Shown here: positions 47,373-60,061 of the stretch, piece after piece
Layout: each line of letters begins with the position of its first letter
Position numbering within the stretch: the first letter of the stretch is position 1
DNA from: Apium graveolens
Lineage: Eukaryota > Streptophyta > Magnoliopsida > Apiales > Apiaceae
Direction of reading: 5' to 3'
Length of the DNA: 64,000 bases
Assembly (NCBI RefSeq): GCF_009905375.1
Contig: NC_133647.1
Span: 138,131,263-138,195,262, forward strand
Program-made: the position numbers and the translations under genes
Notes under the pieces: model-generated
What the model was told of the DNA's origin: nothing
The model's input: only the letters and a program-made list of their open reading frames with translations
Database searches by the model: none

Positions 47373-49420
47373 ATGAATACAAAGAAAATGAATAGTATCA
47401 AAATCCCTACTTTTGATAAGACTAGCTACACTCTTTGGAAGAAGAAAATGTTGCTGTTTATCAGGATGGCCAATCCATTATATATTTAGATTCTCAAGAA
47501 TAGGCCTTTCACTCTTATGGTAAGAGTTGAGGAATCTACAGATGGAGATATGGTCATCCCAGCTCATTATGCTCCTAAAGATCCTTCAGAGTACACTGAG
47601 CCTGAGAAAGAAAAAGTCTCCCTAGACAGTGGCTTGCAGCTGATCTTGATAGAGTCACTTGACAATGTAATGTATAATAACATTGTCAACTGTGACACTG
47701 CTAAATAGATTTGGGAGAAGATTGAACTACTTTGTGAAGGAACATAGGAAGTTAGGTCAAATCAAAGAAGAATATTGATTTCACAGTATGAGGGTTTCAT
47801 GGCTAAGACAAAGGAAAGTATTAGTGATGTGTTTGAAAGGTTTAACAAGTTGATTAATGACTTGCAGATGAATGATAAATATTATGAAGCTGAAGAAGTG
47901 AACTTGAAGTTTTTGCTCACACTCCCTGATCATTTAGAACAGAAAATTTCAGCAATTAGAGAATGGATAGACTTGAGCAGAATAACTTTGGAAGTTCTAT
48001 ATGGAATCTTAAAAACATATGAATTGGAAATAATTCAAAGGAAATCATTAAAAGCTGGTTAAGGCATGTTGTAGATGGTTCAAGTGCTCTAATTGTCAAT
48101 GAAAGCTAGACCTCCAATGATGAGCCAAGATCCCAGACTCCAGTTGCCTCAACAAGTGAGTAAAGAAACAATGATTCACAGGAACAAGTCATACTGGAAT
48201 TGGAAGAAGATGAGTTCTACACCCTGGATGAACTTGATGAGCTAGATCAGTCAATGGCCTATCTGGAAAGAAAGTTCTCTAACATTAGAGTAAAGAATCC
48301 AAGATTCTTCAAGGTTAAAGGACAATCATTCAACAGAGACAACAGCTGGAAAGGAAAAGGGAAGTACACATCTAATAGCAAAAATGGTTACAAAACTGGA
48401 TCTGTTGACAGATCAAAGATAAGGTGCTTTAACTGTGATGAGCTAGGCCATTTTGCTACAGAATGCAGGAAACCCAAGAAAGCAAATAAAGACAAAGCTT
48501 ATCTTGAACTAGAAGCAAAGTATGAAGCTGTTCTGAAGAAACAACAAAGCAAAGCTTATATTGCAGAGGGAAAGAGTTGGGATGATTCTGATAATGATGA
48601 AGACGAGGAAGTTGGAAATTATGCATTTATGGGCTTGGATCAAGGAGAGTCATCCTCATCAAAAACACATGTACCAACTCTTACCACCATTGATTTAAAT
48701 GTGAGTCAATATAAGGAAACTGTTGAAAAGATGAGCAAAGAAATGTTTCACATTCATACAAGTATGGTTGCTGCTAATGAAGAGGTTAGCAGACTGACAA
48801 AGATAAATGAGAAGCTTGAAAATGAGAAACAAGAAACTGAATTGTTGATGGTAGAGCTTGAAGTTGTGAAAAAAGAAAATGCATATTTGAAGAACAAGCT
48901 CAAGTGTGCAAGTGAGATTGGACCAGTGTTAAGGGAGAAGCTAGAAAAGAATGAAGTCAAGTTGAAGTCTTTCAGAAATGCATCTGAGTTGGTTGGACAA
49001 TACCATGAGAAGAACAAGCCATGTGCAAATATTGTTATTGGACTTAATTGTGATACCTTGAACAACAAGAAGAAAGCTGTATGTGAGAAAGGGAAAGCAA
49101 ATGAAAATGAAGATGTTCCAGCTACGCTGAAAAATATTGGTTCACGTATGTTCAAAGCATGTGAAGCAGATTTCAGTGAAGAAGAGTTGATCATAAAGTA
49201 AGAAATTACTGATGAAGACAATGAGAAGAAAAATGCAGAAACAACTCAATCCTCCAAAGCTGAAAAGAAGCTCATGGTTAACCAAGATTCCAAGACACCT
49301 GTCAAGGAAACAAAAATTGAAGATGCAAGAAAGAAGAAGAATATAAATGGGAAGATTGGGATAAACAAAAGTAACAATTTTGCTTATGTTGCAGATGCTC
49401 CCGAGGAAGAAATGTGAAAA
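47373..49420 (+). pseudogene. gag of element C
   Basis: ATG at 47373 starts IKIPTFDKTSYTLWKKKM, the usual copia (UBN2-type) capsid opening. Stops at about 47488, 47706 and 47745 and a frameshift between 48060 and 48200 break it. 47775-48062 is open (YEGFMAKTKESISDVFERFN). 48200-49201 is open for 333 residues: acidic start, zinc knuckle C-F-N-C-x4-H-x4-C at 48424-48465, then a long Glu/Lys coiled coil (MSKEMFHIHTSMV onward), ending at TAA 49199 with homologous-looking sequence after it to about 49420. The knuckle binds genomic RNA. One of the better kept genes of the window but not translatable as a whole. Confidence 0.87.
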
Positions 49421-49749
49421 GTGTTGCTCTGTGAATCACCTAACTCACCTTTGCAAAAAGGTTGTTAGCAAGCCAGCTGAAGGAGCCTGCAAGTATAATG
49501 AATCCAAGGCAAATGATTCATATTCATTTTGTGATAAGTTTGACTGCATTCTCTGTAACTTAAAAGTAATGAAAAGTTGCCACAAGATGAGAGTAGATCT
49601 CAAAGAAGTCAGTATTGGATCTACAGCTGCAAGGGAAAATGCACAAACATATATAAATACTATTCTTTCTTAGACTTCTAACTCTACTTCTGCTAAATCA
49701 GTTAACAAGAAGAAAGTACCCAACACTGCTTGGGTTGCTAAACACACTT

Positions 49750-52700
49750 AAAACTCATTGTGTGCAGGGAAAAATGAAGAAGGTCATATGGATCATAGAC
49801 AGTGGATGCTCCAGGCATATGACGGGTGATAAGGCCCTGCTATCATAATTTGAGGAGAAGGCTGGCCCTTTGGTGACCTTTGGAGACAAAAATAAAGAAT
49901 TCACAATGGAATATGGCAAGATTGTTTCTAGAAATGTTGTCATTGATGATGTAGTATTGGTAGTTGGTCTTGAAGTAAATCTTCTTAGAGTCAGCCAGTT
50001 TGCAGATAAAGGTTTTAAAGTTCTATTTGACAAAGAAGAATATATTTTCATCAGCAAGAAAACCAATAAAGTTTCTCTGAAAGGAGCAAGAAAAGGAAAC
50101 TTGTTTGTTAAAGACTTGGACTCAATAATTAAGGATGGAATTTGTTGCTTCTACACCAAGGCATCCATAGAGCAAAGCAGGTTATTGCATAAGAAACTCT
50201 CACATCTAAACTACAAGGCAATCAACACTCTGGTCATGAAAGAGTTAGTGAGAGACATGCCAAAATTAGAGTTTTCTCAAATTGAAGTCTGCGAAGCCTA
50301 TCAGAAAGGAAAAATGAAAAGATCAAGTCACAAGTCAAAAACTGTGAATTCCATTAGTGCACCATTGCAACTTATTGACATGGACTTGTTTGGGCCAGTA
50401 AATGTCTTATCAATTTTAAGAAACAAATATGCACTTGTGATGGTGGATGATTTCTCAAAATATACTTGGGCAGAATTCATGCACTCTAAAGATGAAACTC
50501 CACATATCATAATTGAGTACATAAAGAAGATAGAAAAACAGGCTGAAGATCAAAACTGTGTAAGGAGATTGAGAAGTGATAATGGGCAGAATTTAGAAAT
50601 GCAACATTAAGTGAATTCTGCAAAAATAAAGGCATTGTTCAAGAATTTTCTGCTGCTAGAACACCTCAACAAAATGGGGTAGTTGAGAGAAAGAATAGAA
50701 CATTAGTAGAAGCTGTAAGGACAATGCTGCAAGATGTCAAGCTGACAACTAGTTTTTGGGAAGAAGCTGTTAATACTGCATGCTACACTCAAAACATATA
50801 TCTCATTAACAAGATTCATGGAAAATCACCTTACTGAATCATGTCTAAGAGAAAGCCTACTGTAAATCATCTTCATGTGTTTGGAAGCAAGTGTTACATT
50901 TTAAAAGACAACTCTGAATATGTGAGAAAATTTGACTCAAAGGTTTTTGAAGCAATTTTTCTGAAATATTCATTGGAGAGAACTGCCTACAAGGTCTATG
51001 TAATTGATCAAAAGAAAATCATGGAGAGCACAAATGTGACTTTGATGATGACAAGTGTCCAGGCTTGGAATGCCTTGATGATAATGAAGCTGAAGCCCTT
51101 GCATTTGAAAATCTCAACATTAACAGTGATTCTGATGAAGAGGATGAAGACAATGCACAACAGATGATGAATGAAGAGACTACTGAATAGGAAAATCATG
51201 AAAATAGAAGCTCATCTCATACACCTGAATTTGATAGCACAAACTCAGGGGGCGAAAGAGAAGAAGGATCTACTAGTCATATAATAATAAAGAAAATGAT
51301 GAAGGCACCAGTCAACAAACTCACACTAGAAAATGGGATAGGAGTCAAAATCTAAATGCAATAATTGGTGATCCCAATACTGGTGTAAGGACTAGAAGTG
51401 CAACTGCTAATGAGTGCCTACATGCATGCTTTCTGTCTCAAGTAGAGCCTAAGAAAACTGAAGAAGCTCTTATGGATCCTGATTGGATATCTGCCATGCA
51501 AGAAGAGCTTAATCATTTTAAAAGAAACAAAGTTTGGGAGTTAGTTCTTGCACCTAAGAACGGAAGTGTAATTGGAACAAAATGGGTGTTCAGGAACAAG
51601 ATGGATGAAAATGGTATATTTACCAGAAACAAGGCAAGGTTAGCTGCAAAAGCCTACTCACAAGAAGAAGGAATTGATTATGATGAAACCTTTTTCTCCA
51701 GTTGCAAGACTTGAAGCAATAAGGATTGTTCTAGCATTTGCTGCACATTCAAACTTCAAAGTGTATCAAATGGATGTCAAGAGTGCCTTCCTAAATGGTG
51801 AGTTGGAAGAAGAAGTTTATGTGCAACAACCACCTGGATTTGAAGATCAAGAATTTCCAGATTTTGTGTACAAGCTACTTAAGGCTCTTTATGGACTAAA
51901 GCGGGCACCTAGAGCTTGGTATGACACACTGCTAGCTTTTCTACTTAAACATGATTTCACTAGAGGAACAATAGACAAGACACTCTTCTACAAGCTGCAT
52001 GGTGGTGATATGATCCTAGTTCAGATTTATGTAGATGATATCATCTTTGGTTCTATTAATGAGAAGCCCTGTCAAAGTTTCTCTAAGCTTATGCAGGGTG
52101 AATATGAAATGAGTATGATGGGGGAATTAAGTTACTTTCTTGGACTTCAAATCAGTCAAAGAAGTGATGGAATCTTCATCAGCCAGACTAAGTATGTTAA
52201 ATATTTATTGAAAAAGTTTGGCATGGGTGATTGTTCACCTGCATCTACACCTATGTCTACAGCAACAAAGTTGGATGAAGATAAAAAGGGCAAGAGTGTA
52301 GATATTCCAAGCTACAGAGGAATGATTGGATCATTACTTTACTTAACTGAAAGTAGATCAGACATCATGTTTGTTACATATCTGTGTGCAAGATTTCAAG
52401 CCAATCCAAAAGAATCAAATTTGATGGTTGCGAAGAGGATTTTCAGATACTTGAAGGGGACTCCAAACTTAGGATTATGGTATCCTAAGAGAACTGGTTT
52501 TGAAGCAATTGGATACACAGATGCAGATTTTGCTGGATGCAGGGTTGACCAAAAGAGTAGTAGTGGAAGCTGTCAGTTTCTTAGACAAAGACTTGTATCC
52601 CGGTATAGCAAGAAACAACAATCTGTGTCAACTTCTATAGCAGAGGTTGGATACATAGCTCCAGGAAGTTGTTATGCTCAAGTGCTTTGGATTAGAAATC

Positions 52701-52975
52701 AGTTAATGGACTATGGCCTAGTGTTACACAAAATTCCAATTATGTGTGATAATACTAGTGTTATATCTATTATGGCTAATCCAATTAATCATTCTAGGAC
52801 AAAGCACATTGATGTAAGGTATCATTTTATTAGAGAACATGCTGCAAATGGTACCATTGAGCTCATTTTTTTCCCAACAGAAAAACAATTAGCTGACATT
52901 TTTACTAAACCTTTGGATGAAGCAACTTTCACTAGACTTGTAGGTGAAATTGGAATGCTTAATTCTTCATCCTAA
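49750..52975 (+). pseudogene. pol of element C (protease, integrase, RT, RNase H)
   Basis: Protease: WIIDSGCSRHMTGDKALLS with the active DSG at 49798, then TAA at 49846. Pre-integrase and integrase 49870-50610: HKKLSHLNYKAINTL, CEAYQKGKMKR, first Asp in DMDLFGPV (about 50380), second in RLRSDNGQ; one base is missing at about 50590. Third acidic residue in QQNGVVERKN (about 50680). TGA near 50836, frameshift near 51037. RT: GTKWVFRNKMDENG, frameshift near 51695, then 51674-52975 open for 433 residues with [22 protein letters not shown] at 52028-52039, MMGELSYFLGLQ. RNase H: GYTDADFAGC, KSSSGSCQFL, CDNTSVISI, RTKHIDVRYHFIREH, LADIFTKPLD. Full set of domains in normal copia order. Confidence 0.92.
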
Positions 52976-53854
52976 GGCAAGAACTCAACTACTGTTTTGC
53001 AGCAGATTAAGTTCTAGTAAATCAAAATTAATCTGATTTAAGAATTTAACTGAAATATGAATTATAAATATTTTATAAATCTCTGCATATTTATTTTTCA
53101 AAATTCAAAATTCAGCTTGGATTTTTTCAAATTCTAAGAAAACTGTCTAACTGTTAATTTACATATTCAATATGTAAAATTAACAGAAGGCAGAATCAAA
53201 GTGATCAAAAGTATATTGAGAATTGAGTTCTCGATAAGTCTAATTGACTTATCGACAAGTCATTTTAAGACTTCTCGAGTGAGTTCTCGATAAGTCAATT
53301 TCCTGACTTCTCGAGTGACTTCTCAATAAGCTTCACTATGACTTATCGATAAGTCATTGTAGAGTCCTCTATAGGTGTTAACTCACAGAGTTCTCTACAA
53401 GTATCATTTTAGACTTATAAATAACTCAGAACTGAAATAATTTAATTCAATAAATTATTTTGGTAAAATACTTTTGGCAAAATTATTCTGATTTTATTTT
53501 GATTTATTCAAATAAAAATTGGAAATATTTCAGTCCATTTTGGACAAACTGGGTATTTATTTGACATCTCGATAAATTAATTTTTAGTTCTCTAAAAGAG
53601 AAAATTAAAATGACTTCTCGATATATAATTCACCTTCAAAATGACTTCTCGGTAAATATACTCCAAATGTCTATTTTCGACTTTTCGATAAGTCATCTGC
53701 TTTTACTATAAATACCCAGACATCTCGATACACATATACTTACGCCTTGGAGAACTCTAAGTGACCTAGCCTTTTCAATTCCAAACTGATTTCTCTCTCA
53801 TTTCAAACACTTTCTCACTAATTTTTCTTACCCATTCAATCTTACTCAACAACA
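52976..53854 (+). promoter_or_regulatory. Spacer before auxiliary ORF of C, with TATA box and leader
   Basis: No reading frame. 53215-53700 holds repeated GTTCTCGATAAGTC / GACTTATCGA words like those of the LTR repeats. TATAAATA lies at 53707-53714, followed by a ~140-base CT-rich leader and AACAATGGCC, a good plant start context, at 53855. This looks like a separate promoter for the auxiliary ORF. Confidence 0.55.
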
Positions 53855-53978
53855 ATGGCCCTTAACAATGTTAGAGCTGTAATCCCAGAGAAAGGAACCA
53901 ACTATATTGCTTTCACTGATGCTAACCAAGCCCCTGACAGTTTCAAGAGGTTTGTGAAATTTTTGTCTGAATCCTATC
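53855..53978 (+). pseudogene. Auxiliary ORF of element C, N-terminal piece
   Basis: Starts MALNNVRAVIPEKGTNYIAF, then QAPDSFKRFVKFLSESYL, cut in the codon after Tyr by element D (duplication CTATC). It resumes at 61395. This is the N-terminus of the extra ORF typical of these SIRE-like elements; element B holds the C-terminal part of a relative. No signal peptide is visible at the start, against an envelope role. Function unknown. Confidence 0.8.
53974..53978 (+). other. Left target duplication of element D
   Basis: CTATC, repeated at 61390-61394. Confidence 0.88.
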
Positions 53979-55295
53979 TGGTAAGGCATATATCATAGCC
54001 TATTTGTATATTCGAGGATTTAACTCAACTCAAATAAGAATGTAATAAGTAAATAGTGGATCTACCATCAAAGAGATCTCACAAAGTAATATCTGTCAAA
54101 GGATTCAGAAACAAGTTTCATCTACAGACTTGAGGAGTTAATTCACTGGAAGAAGTTCAAGAAATTGATCAAGCCTCAGTGATTCAAATCAAGATTGTGG
54201 ATTTAATCAAGTGATAGAGATCTTGTCAGGGTATCAAAGAATTACAAGGATTTAATCTGAAGAAAATCAATTATCAAAGTCAAGACATGAAGAAACGTCA
54301 CGGAAGTTAGTCAAGCATGAACCAGACAGTACATCGAGTGTCAACATTGAAGTGGTAGAATTGATTCATAATTCTCAGTAATTTTCAGAAGATTTTCAGA
54401 ACAATGGTTGCTACTCAGGATTAGTATTAATTCTCTATTAATTAATTAAGTCATATAATTTAATTAAGAAAATAAATTATATCTGCAAAGATTAATTTAT
54501 TTAATAATTGAATTAATTCATAATTAATATTAAGAATTTTCAGAAGATTAATTGGATTAAAAACAGTCTCAAATCAGCAAGACAATTGAAAATGAACTAG
54601 ATGAGAATCTGGATTGTCATACCGATTGTCATGCCAAGTCATTTCAATAGTCATACCGAAAGTTCTACTGGGAAGGAGATTGTCTTGCTAGTTCAACTGA
54701 TTGTCATACCGAAAGTCATTGTAGTTCAATCAGATTGTCTTGCTAGTATAATCAATAGTCCTACCGATTGTCTTGCTGAGCTCAGGATTGTCTTGCCAGT
54801 TCAATGAGAGTCTGTTGATTGATTTAAAAAGAACAGAAGCAGCATACATTCATTTTAATCCACACAGAACACAAGTCAATAAACAAGAACTCAGCAGAAA
54901 AGAGAAGCAAAATATTTCATCCTTCATCTGCAAACTTCAAGATCATAATTTCTAGTTTGTAAAGTTAAATCCAATCAACTAGAAATCATTCTCTTGTTCT
55001 TGTGTAACTATCTAGCGGATCAAAATCCCTAGAACTTAATCTCAAATTGCGTTTAGCATTTGAATCTTTTTATTACAAAAATAGAAAAAGTTCATGTCGA
55101 ATTTATTCTAGATTTGTGATAATTAATTTGAGATTAATTCTTTGTAATCGATACAGTTGTTGTAACACCTTTCAAGTTTAATAATATTCTTATTTAACTT
55201 GAATTTTGTTTCATATTTTTATTCCGCATTTAATTCGATTATTCGGTACTGTTTGTATTCAACCCTCTCTTCTACAAACACATTGGGACCTAACA
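53979..55295 (+). repeat. 5' LTR of element D (1317 bp)
   Basis: Starts TGGTAAGGCATA (the 3' copy has TGTAAGGAATA), ends GGGACCTAACA. AT-rich centre 54425-54540, a cluster of GATTGTC/GTCATACCGA repeats at 54606-54805, and AACCCTCTCTTCTAC near the end. Confidence 0.92.
54606..54805 (+). repeat. GATTGTC/CATACCGA repeat cluster in D LTR
   Basis: About nine short words: GATTGTCATACCGA, AGTCATACCGAAAGT, GATTGTCTTGCTAGT in tandem, spaced 12-40 bases. The same cluster is at 60712-60900 in the 3' LTR. Confidence 0.8.
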
Positions 55296-55297
55296 AT

Positions 55298-55309
55298 TGG
55301 TATTAGAAC
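55298..55309 (+). promoter_or_regulatory. Primer binding site of element D
   Basis: TGGTATTAGAAC, ten of twelve bases matching the initiator-Met site, two bases after the LTR. Confidence 0.82.
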
Positions 55310-55392
55310 CTTCTGATTAACGAACAAATCAAGATCCTAGACTTTTGTGATTTTTCCAACTTAGTTAATTTTTATTTATTCAAAAATTCATA

Positions 55393-57650
55393 ATGACTTC
55401 ACAAAAAGTTGGAACCGTTAAAATTCCACCATTTGATAAAGAAAATTATATTATGTGGAAGAAGAAGATGCTCTTGTTTTTACAAGTTTCAAATCCCAAA
55501 TATCTGAACTTGTTAAAGAAGGGTCTAAAAACTCCGATGGTTATTGAACCAGAGGTGATAGTAGATGATGTTGTGATTACCAAAGCTAGAACCTATCCAA
55601 AAGAGCCTGAAGATTTTACTCCTGCTGAAAAGGAAGAAACCTCCTTGGATGTCAGCCTTCAAATAATATTAATTGATTCCCTTGATCCCTTGATGAACAG
55701 ACATGTGATGAACTGTAAAAATTCTAAACACATGTGGGAAACTATTGAGGTGATTAATGAAGGCATAGAGGAAGTTAGGGAAAACAAGTTGGAGATCCTA
55801 ACCTCTAAGTATGAACATTTTAAATCCAATCCAGGAGAAGGAATTACTGAAGTGTTTGAGAGGTACAATGCGTTGATCAACAACCTGAACATAAATGGAA
55901 AATATTATTCAATCAGGGAGGTCAACAAAAAGTTCCTTTTAACACTGCCAACTCATCTTGAACATAGAATCACTGCCATTAAAGAAGTTAGAGATCTGAG
56001 TGAGATTTCTTTGGATAGACTCTATGGTGTGTTAAAAACCTATGAGTTGGAGCAGATTCAGCAGAAGGAAGTCTACGGGAAAGATAGAATCGTCAGCACA
56101 TCTACTGCTCTTGTAGCTGAAGGTCAACAACAACAACAATCTCAACAGTCGGAAAGAATGGTCAGTATTCCAAGGCTGAGGAAAATGTATTAGTAGCAGA
56201 ATATGATCCTCCTACTACAAATCAATCCAGTGATGATTTTTATTCCTTGGAAGAGCTGGAGCAATTGGAAGATGAGTCAATGGCCCAAATTGTCAAGAGA
56301 TTCTCCAATGTCAGATTCAAGAGAAATCCCAAGTTCAAGTACAAGTCCAACTACAACAAATTCCAGAAAGGTGGATCTTCATCCTCTAACACCAGCAGTG
56401 GTGGATACAAAATAGGGATGGTTGATCGAAGCACCATTAGATGATATAACTGCAATGATTTGGGACACTTTGCCACAGAATGTAGGAAGCCAAAGCAAGT
56501 AAGAAAGAACTCTTATGATTCAAATCGGAAGAGTAACTCTGAAAGGGCTTATTTGGCAAAGGGAAGAAGCTGGGATGATACTGATAGTGAAGATGAAGAA
56601 GAAGGGAATCTTGCTCTTATGGCTATTGATGGAAAAGCTTCATCGTCAAGAAAAGAGGTAAAATATACTGATGTTGAATTAGTTTATCATCTAGGAGGTA
56701 ACTTAGATTGTGCTCGTCGTGATAATGAACTGTTAAGTTTACAGATCAAAGACCTTGAGAAAGAGGTCAATGAATTAAGACTTGTGCACATTAATCAAGA
56801 CAAGTTAAAAGAACAAGTATCTTTTCTAGAGAATAGAGTTGACTGTTATAGAAAACTCGAAACTATTCTCAAAGACAAGATCACCGGTCTTGAGACTAAG
56901 GTTAAAGCCTACTTCAATTCTTGTTCGAAGGCTAAAGAGTTCTACAGTAAGCAAGCTGTTAATCAAACATCTGGAATAGGTTATGATTACAATGTTGCTA
57001 TTGGAGAATTAGGCATAAACTCCCCTCCTCGTGTATATGCTAAAGGGAGGGAAGTACCACATGTGCTTAAAGGTGTTGATGAACCCCTCTATAAAGCATC
57101 AATCGCTGAACCATTTGATGCGACCTCTTCTGTTATTCAAGAAGAAATACGTGTTGAAGATCATGCTAATGAGAAGGTTGTTTCCGAGTCAAGTGTGTCG
57201 AAAGTTCCAGTCAAAGTTATGAAAGCAACTGAGACTAACTCAGACACACATGAGTTGGATAACAAAAATGCCATGTCTACCATACATAAATTGCCTGCTG
57301 TTAATCACTCTCATAAAGCATGTGGTGTTGCTAATTGTATGTCTTCTGCTTTCAATTTGATGTATGCTTATTTTAATGGTAAGCATGTTTCTAGTGATAA
57401 GACTACTCCTCGTCAGCATGTGAATAATAAGAAGCATGATAGGTCTAAGACTGCTAGTCCTTCTAAGGCTAGAAAGGAGACATTTGTGCCAAAGCCTAAA
57501 CAGAAATTTGTTAAGGTTGTTTACAAGGTCAAATGTTCAGTCATTGAGAAAGTTGAGACCATTAAAATTAAAAATGTTGTTTTGCCTGACAAAGGACAAT
57601 TCTACAAGTATGCCGGGCCCAACCAAGTTTGGGTTCCGAAGAAGGTCTAA
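55393..57650 (+). pseudogene. gag of element D, two breaks
   Basis: ATG at 55393: VKIPPFDKENYIMWKKKMLL, a copia capsid of 266 residues (to 56193) with FERYNALINN and KKFLLTLPTHLEHRITAI. One frameshift near 56150-56160 moves reading to the frame of 56247-56444 (EELEQLEDESMAQIV). That frame hits TGA at 56442-56444, exactly at the first cysteine of the zinc knuckle; the rest (YNCNDLGHFATECRKPK) is intact. Then 396 open residues, 56460-57650: acidic, a coiled coil (LEKEVNELRLVHINQDKLKE), and a basic tail ending YAGPNQVWVPKKV. It packages RNA; as it stands it gives a truncated capsid unless the breaks are recent. Same family as C gag but with a longer region after the knuckle. Confidence 0.9.
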
Positions 57651-57659
57651 TCCATTTGT

Positions 57660-57870
57660 AGTGCAGGGCATTAAACAGGTGTAACCGGTAGTGTAGATTC
57701 TTGACAGTGGATCATCAAGACATATGACCGGAGATAGAGCCCTGCTATCAAATATGGTTGAGAAAGCTGGCCCACTGGTTACCTTTGGAGATAACAGCAA
57801 AGGTTTATCTGAGGGATATGGCTGTTTGTAAGCTGGTAATGTTATCATTGAAAATTTGTATATTGTGCTA
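57660..57870 (+). pseudogene. Protease stub of element D
   Basis: ILDSGSSRHMTGDRALLS with DSG at 57703; a TAG at 57694 replaces the residue before it. It continues KAGPLVTFGDNSKGLSEGYG and ends near VIIENLYIVLGY at 57870, where pol similarity stops. Confidence 0.82.
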
Positions 57871-58180
57871 GGTTATTATCAGGAAGCAGTATCTAACATA
57901 TAGCACCAGTGACAAGACTTGAGAATATTACGACATATCACGCACCTGATGCACATTACACTTGGAATTGGACTCTAGTAAGATGTGTACAAGTGTACTC
58001 CTGGTTGGTGAGTCAAAAGAGGAAGTTAGTGCACCACAGTTCATGGACTTTGCAGCTGCAGATCTATTGGACTATGCAATCTCTTCTTCACAATCTCACT
58101 TCAGGTTGGTATGAACTAGTGTACTACTCAAGCAATCATCAAGGACATGGTATGGCACTCTAACTGAAGTTATAATTTAA
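57871..58180 (+). other. Unassigned segment after D protease stub
   Basis: Begins TTATCAGGAAGCAGTATCTA. An 84-codon open stretch (57909-58163) has no recognisable domain. It may be a remnant joining what is left of pol to the 3' region; the deletion end is probably here. Confidence 0.4.
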
Positions 58181-60060
58181 TATGAACTAGTAGAGTCGTC
58201 ATATTTATAACTCTCTTATCACTAGGCACAAACATATTGTTTTATATGTGTAGTGAGTTTTAGGAGAAAATCAAACTTCTTTCTACATTAGTGATTTCTT
58301 ATTTCATGTAAAATCCTTTGAAATCACTATTGTACATCATCTCTCTCAAAAGATTAAATGTATAATTGTCATTCATTATATATTTTAAGTACATTTTATC
58401 TCTCTATTGCCATATGTTCTGTGATACAGGTTCAGTCTCCAATGACTTTCTTTCATTGACAGTCATAAGGTTGAAAACCCACAACTTCTATCCCAGACTG
58501 TAAAGACAAATACAGAAATAGAACCAACCAACACTCTCTTACCACAAAATGTAGTATAAATGAGAGTGAGGGAGATAGTGCCTTAGTGCACCACATAAGG
58601 AAGGTTCTATAGTCAACCCAGTAGCTCTGTCTCCTACATAGATGAGTAGTATTTAAACTGAGACAACTGCTAGCCCCCATACATCTTCTCAAAAAGATGT
58701 AATGGCTGAAAAGGCACAAAAACAGTTACTAGATTCATTCTCTCAACAGGGTGCGTCTATTGAAATTTGCCTGTCGGCCAGGTATCCGATGTAGTGTCAC
58801 CACTTCAAACATAAACAATTCTTGATGCACAAGGAAAGGTTACACACACAAAGGATTAGTTGACGGAAACAAGAGTTTCGACCATTTTAAGGTCAGATTC
58901 GATTGTTCAAGGTTCATTAATGGACCAATTGCCTTTACAGGTGTTAGGAGAGGATACTGATCCAAAAAGCCATATGTCAGTGGTCAGTGTCTACCTCCCC
59001 AGGCTTAAATCCCCTGGATGCATCTATGGATAGTGGATCTGACATAGGTGCAGATCGGTAACTTGTTGATAATGATTCAGATATTACCTGATGAGTCACA
59101 AGGAAATGTCTTCACAGACATTAGAAGGGAACTTTGATCTTTATGCTAAATTCGTTGGATCATTGTTTACCTTCCCAGAATTCAAATCTGGAACCCTAAA
59201 AGGGAAACTAGCAACTTGTAGACTATGACTCAGATTTATCTGACGAGTTTAACAAGGATGGGGATTTGCGAACTCCCATTACACCACATGTGACCTCCTT
59301 AAGGATGGCTAAGGTGATTTTCCTTGCAGGTACAGCTGAATGTTGGAGCTCTGACATGAGTGATACACTTGTGAGAATGAGTGTAAACACAAGTGGAGAG
59401 AAGAGTGAAACACATGTGAGGTACACTAAACAGAATCACACACTCACAGTGAGGAAGAAAGAGAAACTACTTTTTATTTCTTTTCCAACCCAGTGAAATA
59501 TGAGAACTCCTTCAGACGACGGCATACATTCCTTCACTAAGGGGGAGATAAAAGCTTAAGTAATAGTTTGGAGGATTCCTCAACTAAGGGGGAGAAATAG
59601 CAGGGAGGAAGAAAAAGATCCTACATATGTACACTACACAACACCATTGTTGTTTGTAACTACGAATCCTATTGTACGGGAGATGTGGTAAACACAAGAT
59701 GATTTTCTGATAAGGGGAGAAGCTGTTTTTCAAAAGGGGTGCACCATTGGTTTTTATCTGCGGATCCTATTGTACGGGAGATGTGGTAAACGAAGGTGAT
59801 CTTCTTTAATCAGTTGATTCTCATAGGGGGAGAAGCAAGAGAGATATATGCTTCTCAACAGGAAATGTGGTTGTACAAAAGAAGATGAAACTACTTGAAG
59901 ATATGTTCAGTCTAGAGGAACATCTATTTGGAATCTGGAAAAGGTTAAATATTATCCAGAACTTTTCTGCTATTTACTTTGTCTTTCTGTTTATATCTTT
60001 TTCTTATTTGTTAGTTGAGTTATCCTCTAGGTATTTGTGTGTTATTGTCTAACAAACAAA
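58181..60060 (+). other. 3' untranslated region of element D
   Basis: No long frame. 58560-58790 resembles element A 45810-46060, including a 30-codon frame starting MAEKAQKQLLDSFSQQGA at 58702. 59530-60070 has several GGGGGAGA tracts (59540, 59581, 59825, 60062) and a ~98-bp direct repeat (59643-59740 and 59741-59838), each copy with CCTATTGTACGGGAGATGTG and a GGGGAGAAGC tract. Confidence 0.7.
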
Positions 60061-60061
60061 T

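Larger units (their letters stand above)
46061..53978 (+). mobile_element. SIRE-like Ty1/copia element C, main body
   Basis: 5' LTR ending CTAACA at 47321 (start uncertain, somewhere in 46000-46310), primer site, gag with CCHC knuckle, protease, integrase, RT, RNase H, then an 880-bp spacer and the start of an auxiliary ORF. Element D is inserted at 53979; the auxiliary ORF resumes at 61395 and ends at an Athila-type insertion at 61999. No 3' LTR in the window. Confidence 0.85.

Noticed and set aside
48754..49221. 155-codon minus-strand frame opposite C gag
   Set aside because: Shadow of the Glu/Lys-rich coiled coil on the plus strand; Phe/Ser-rich and without relatives.
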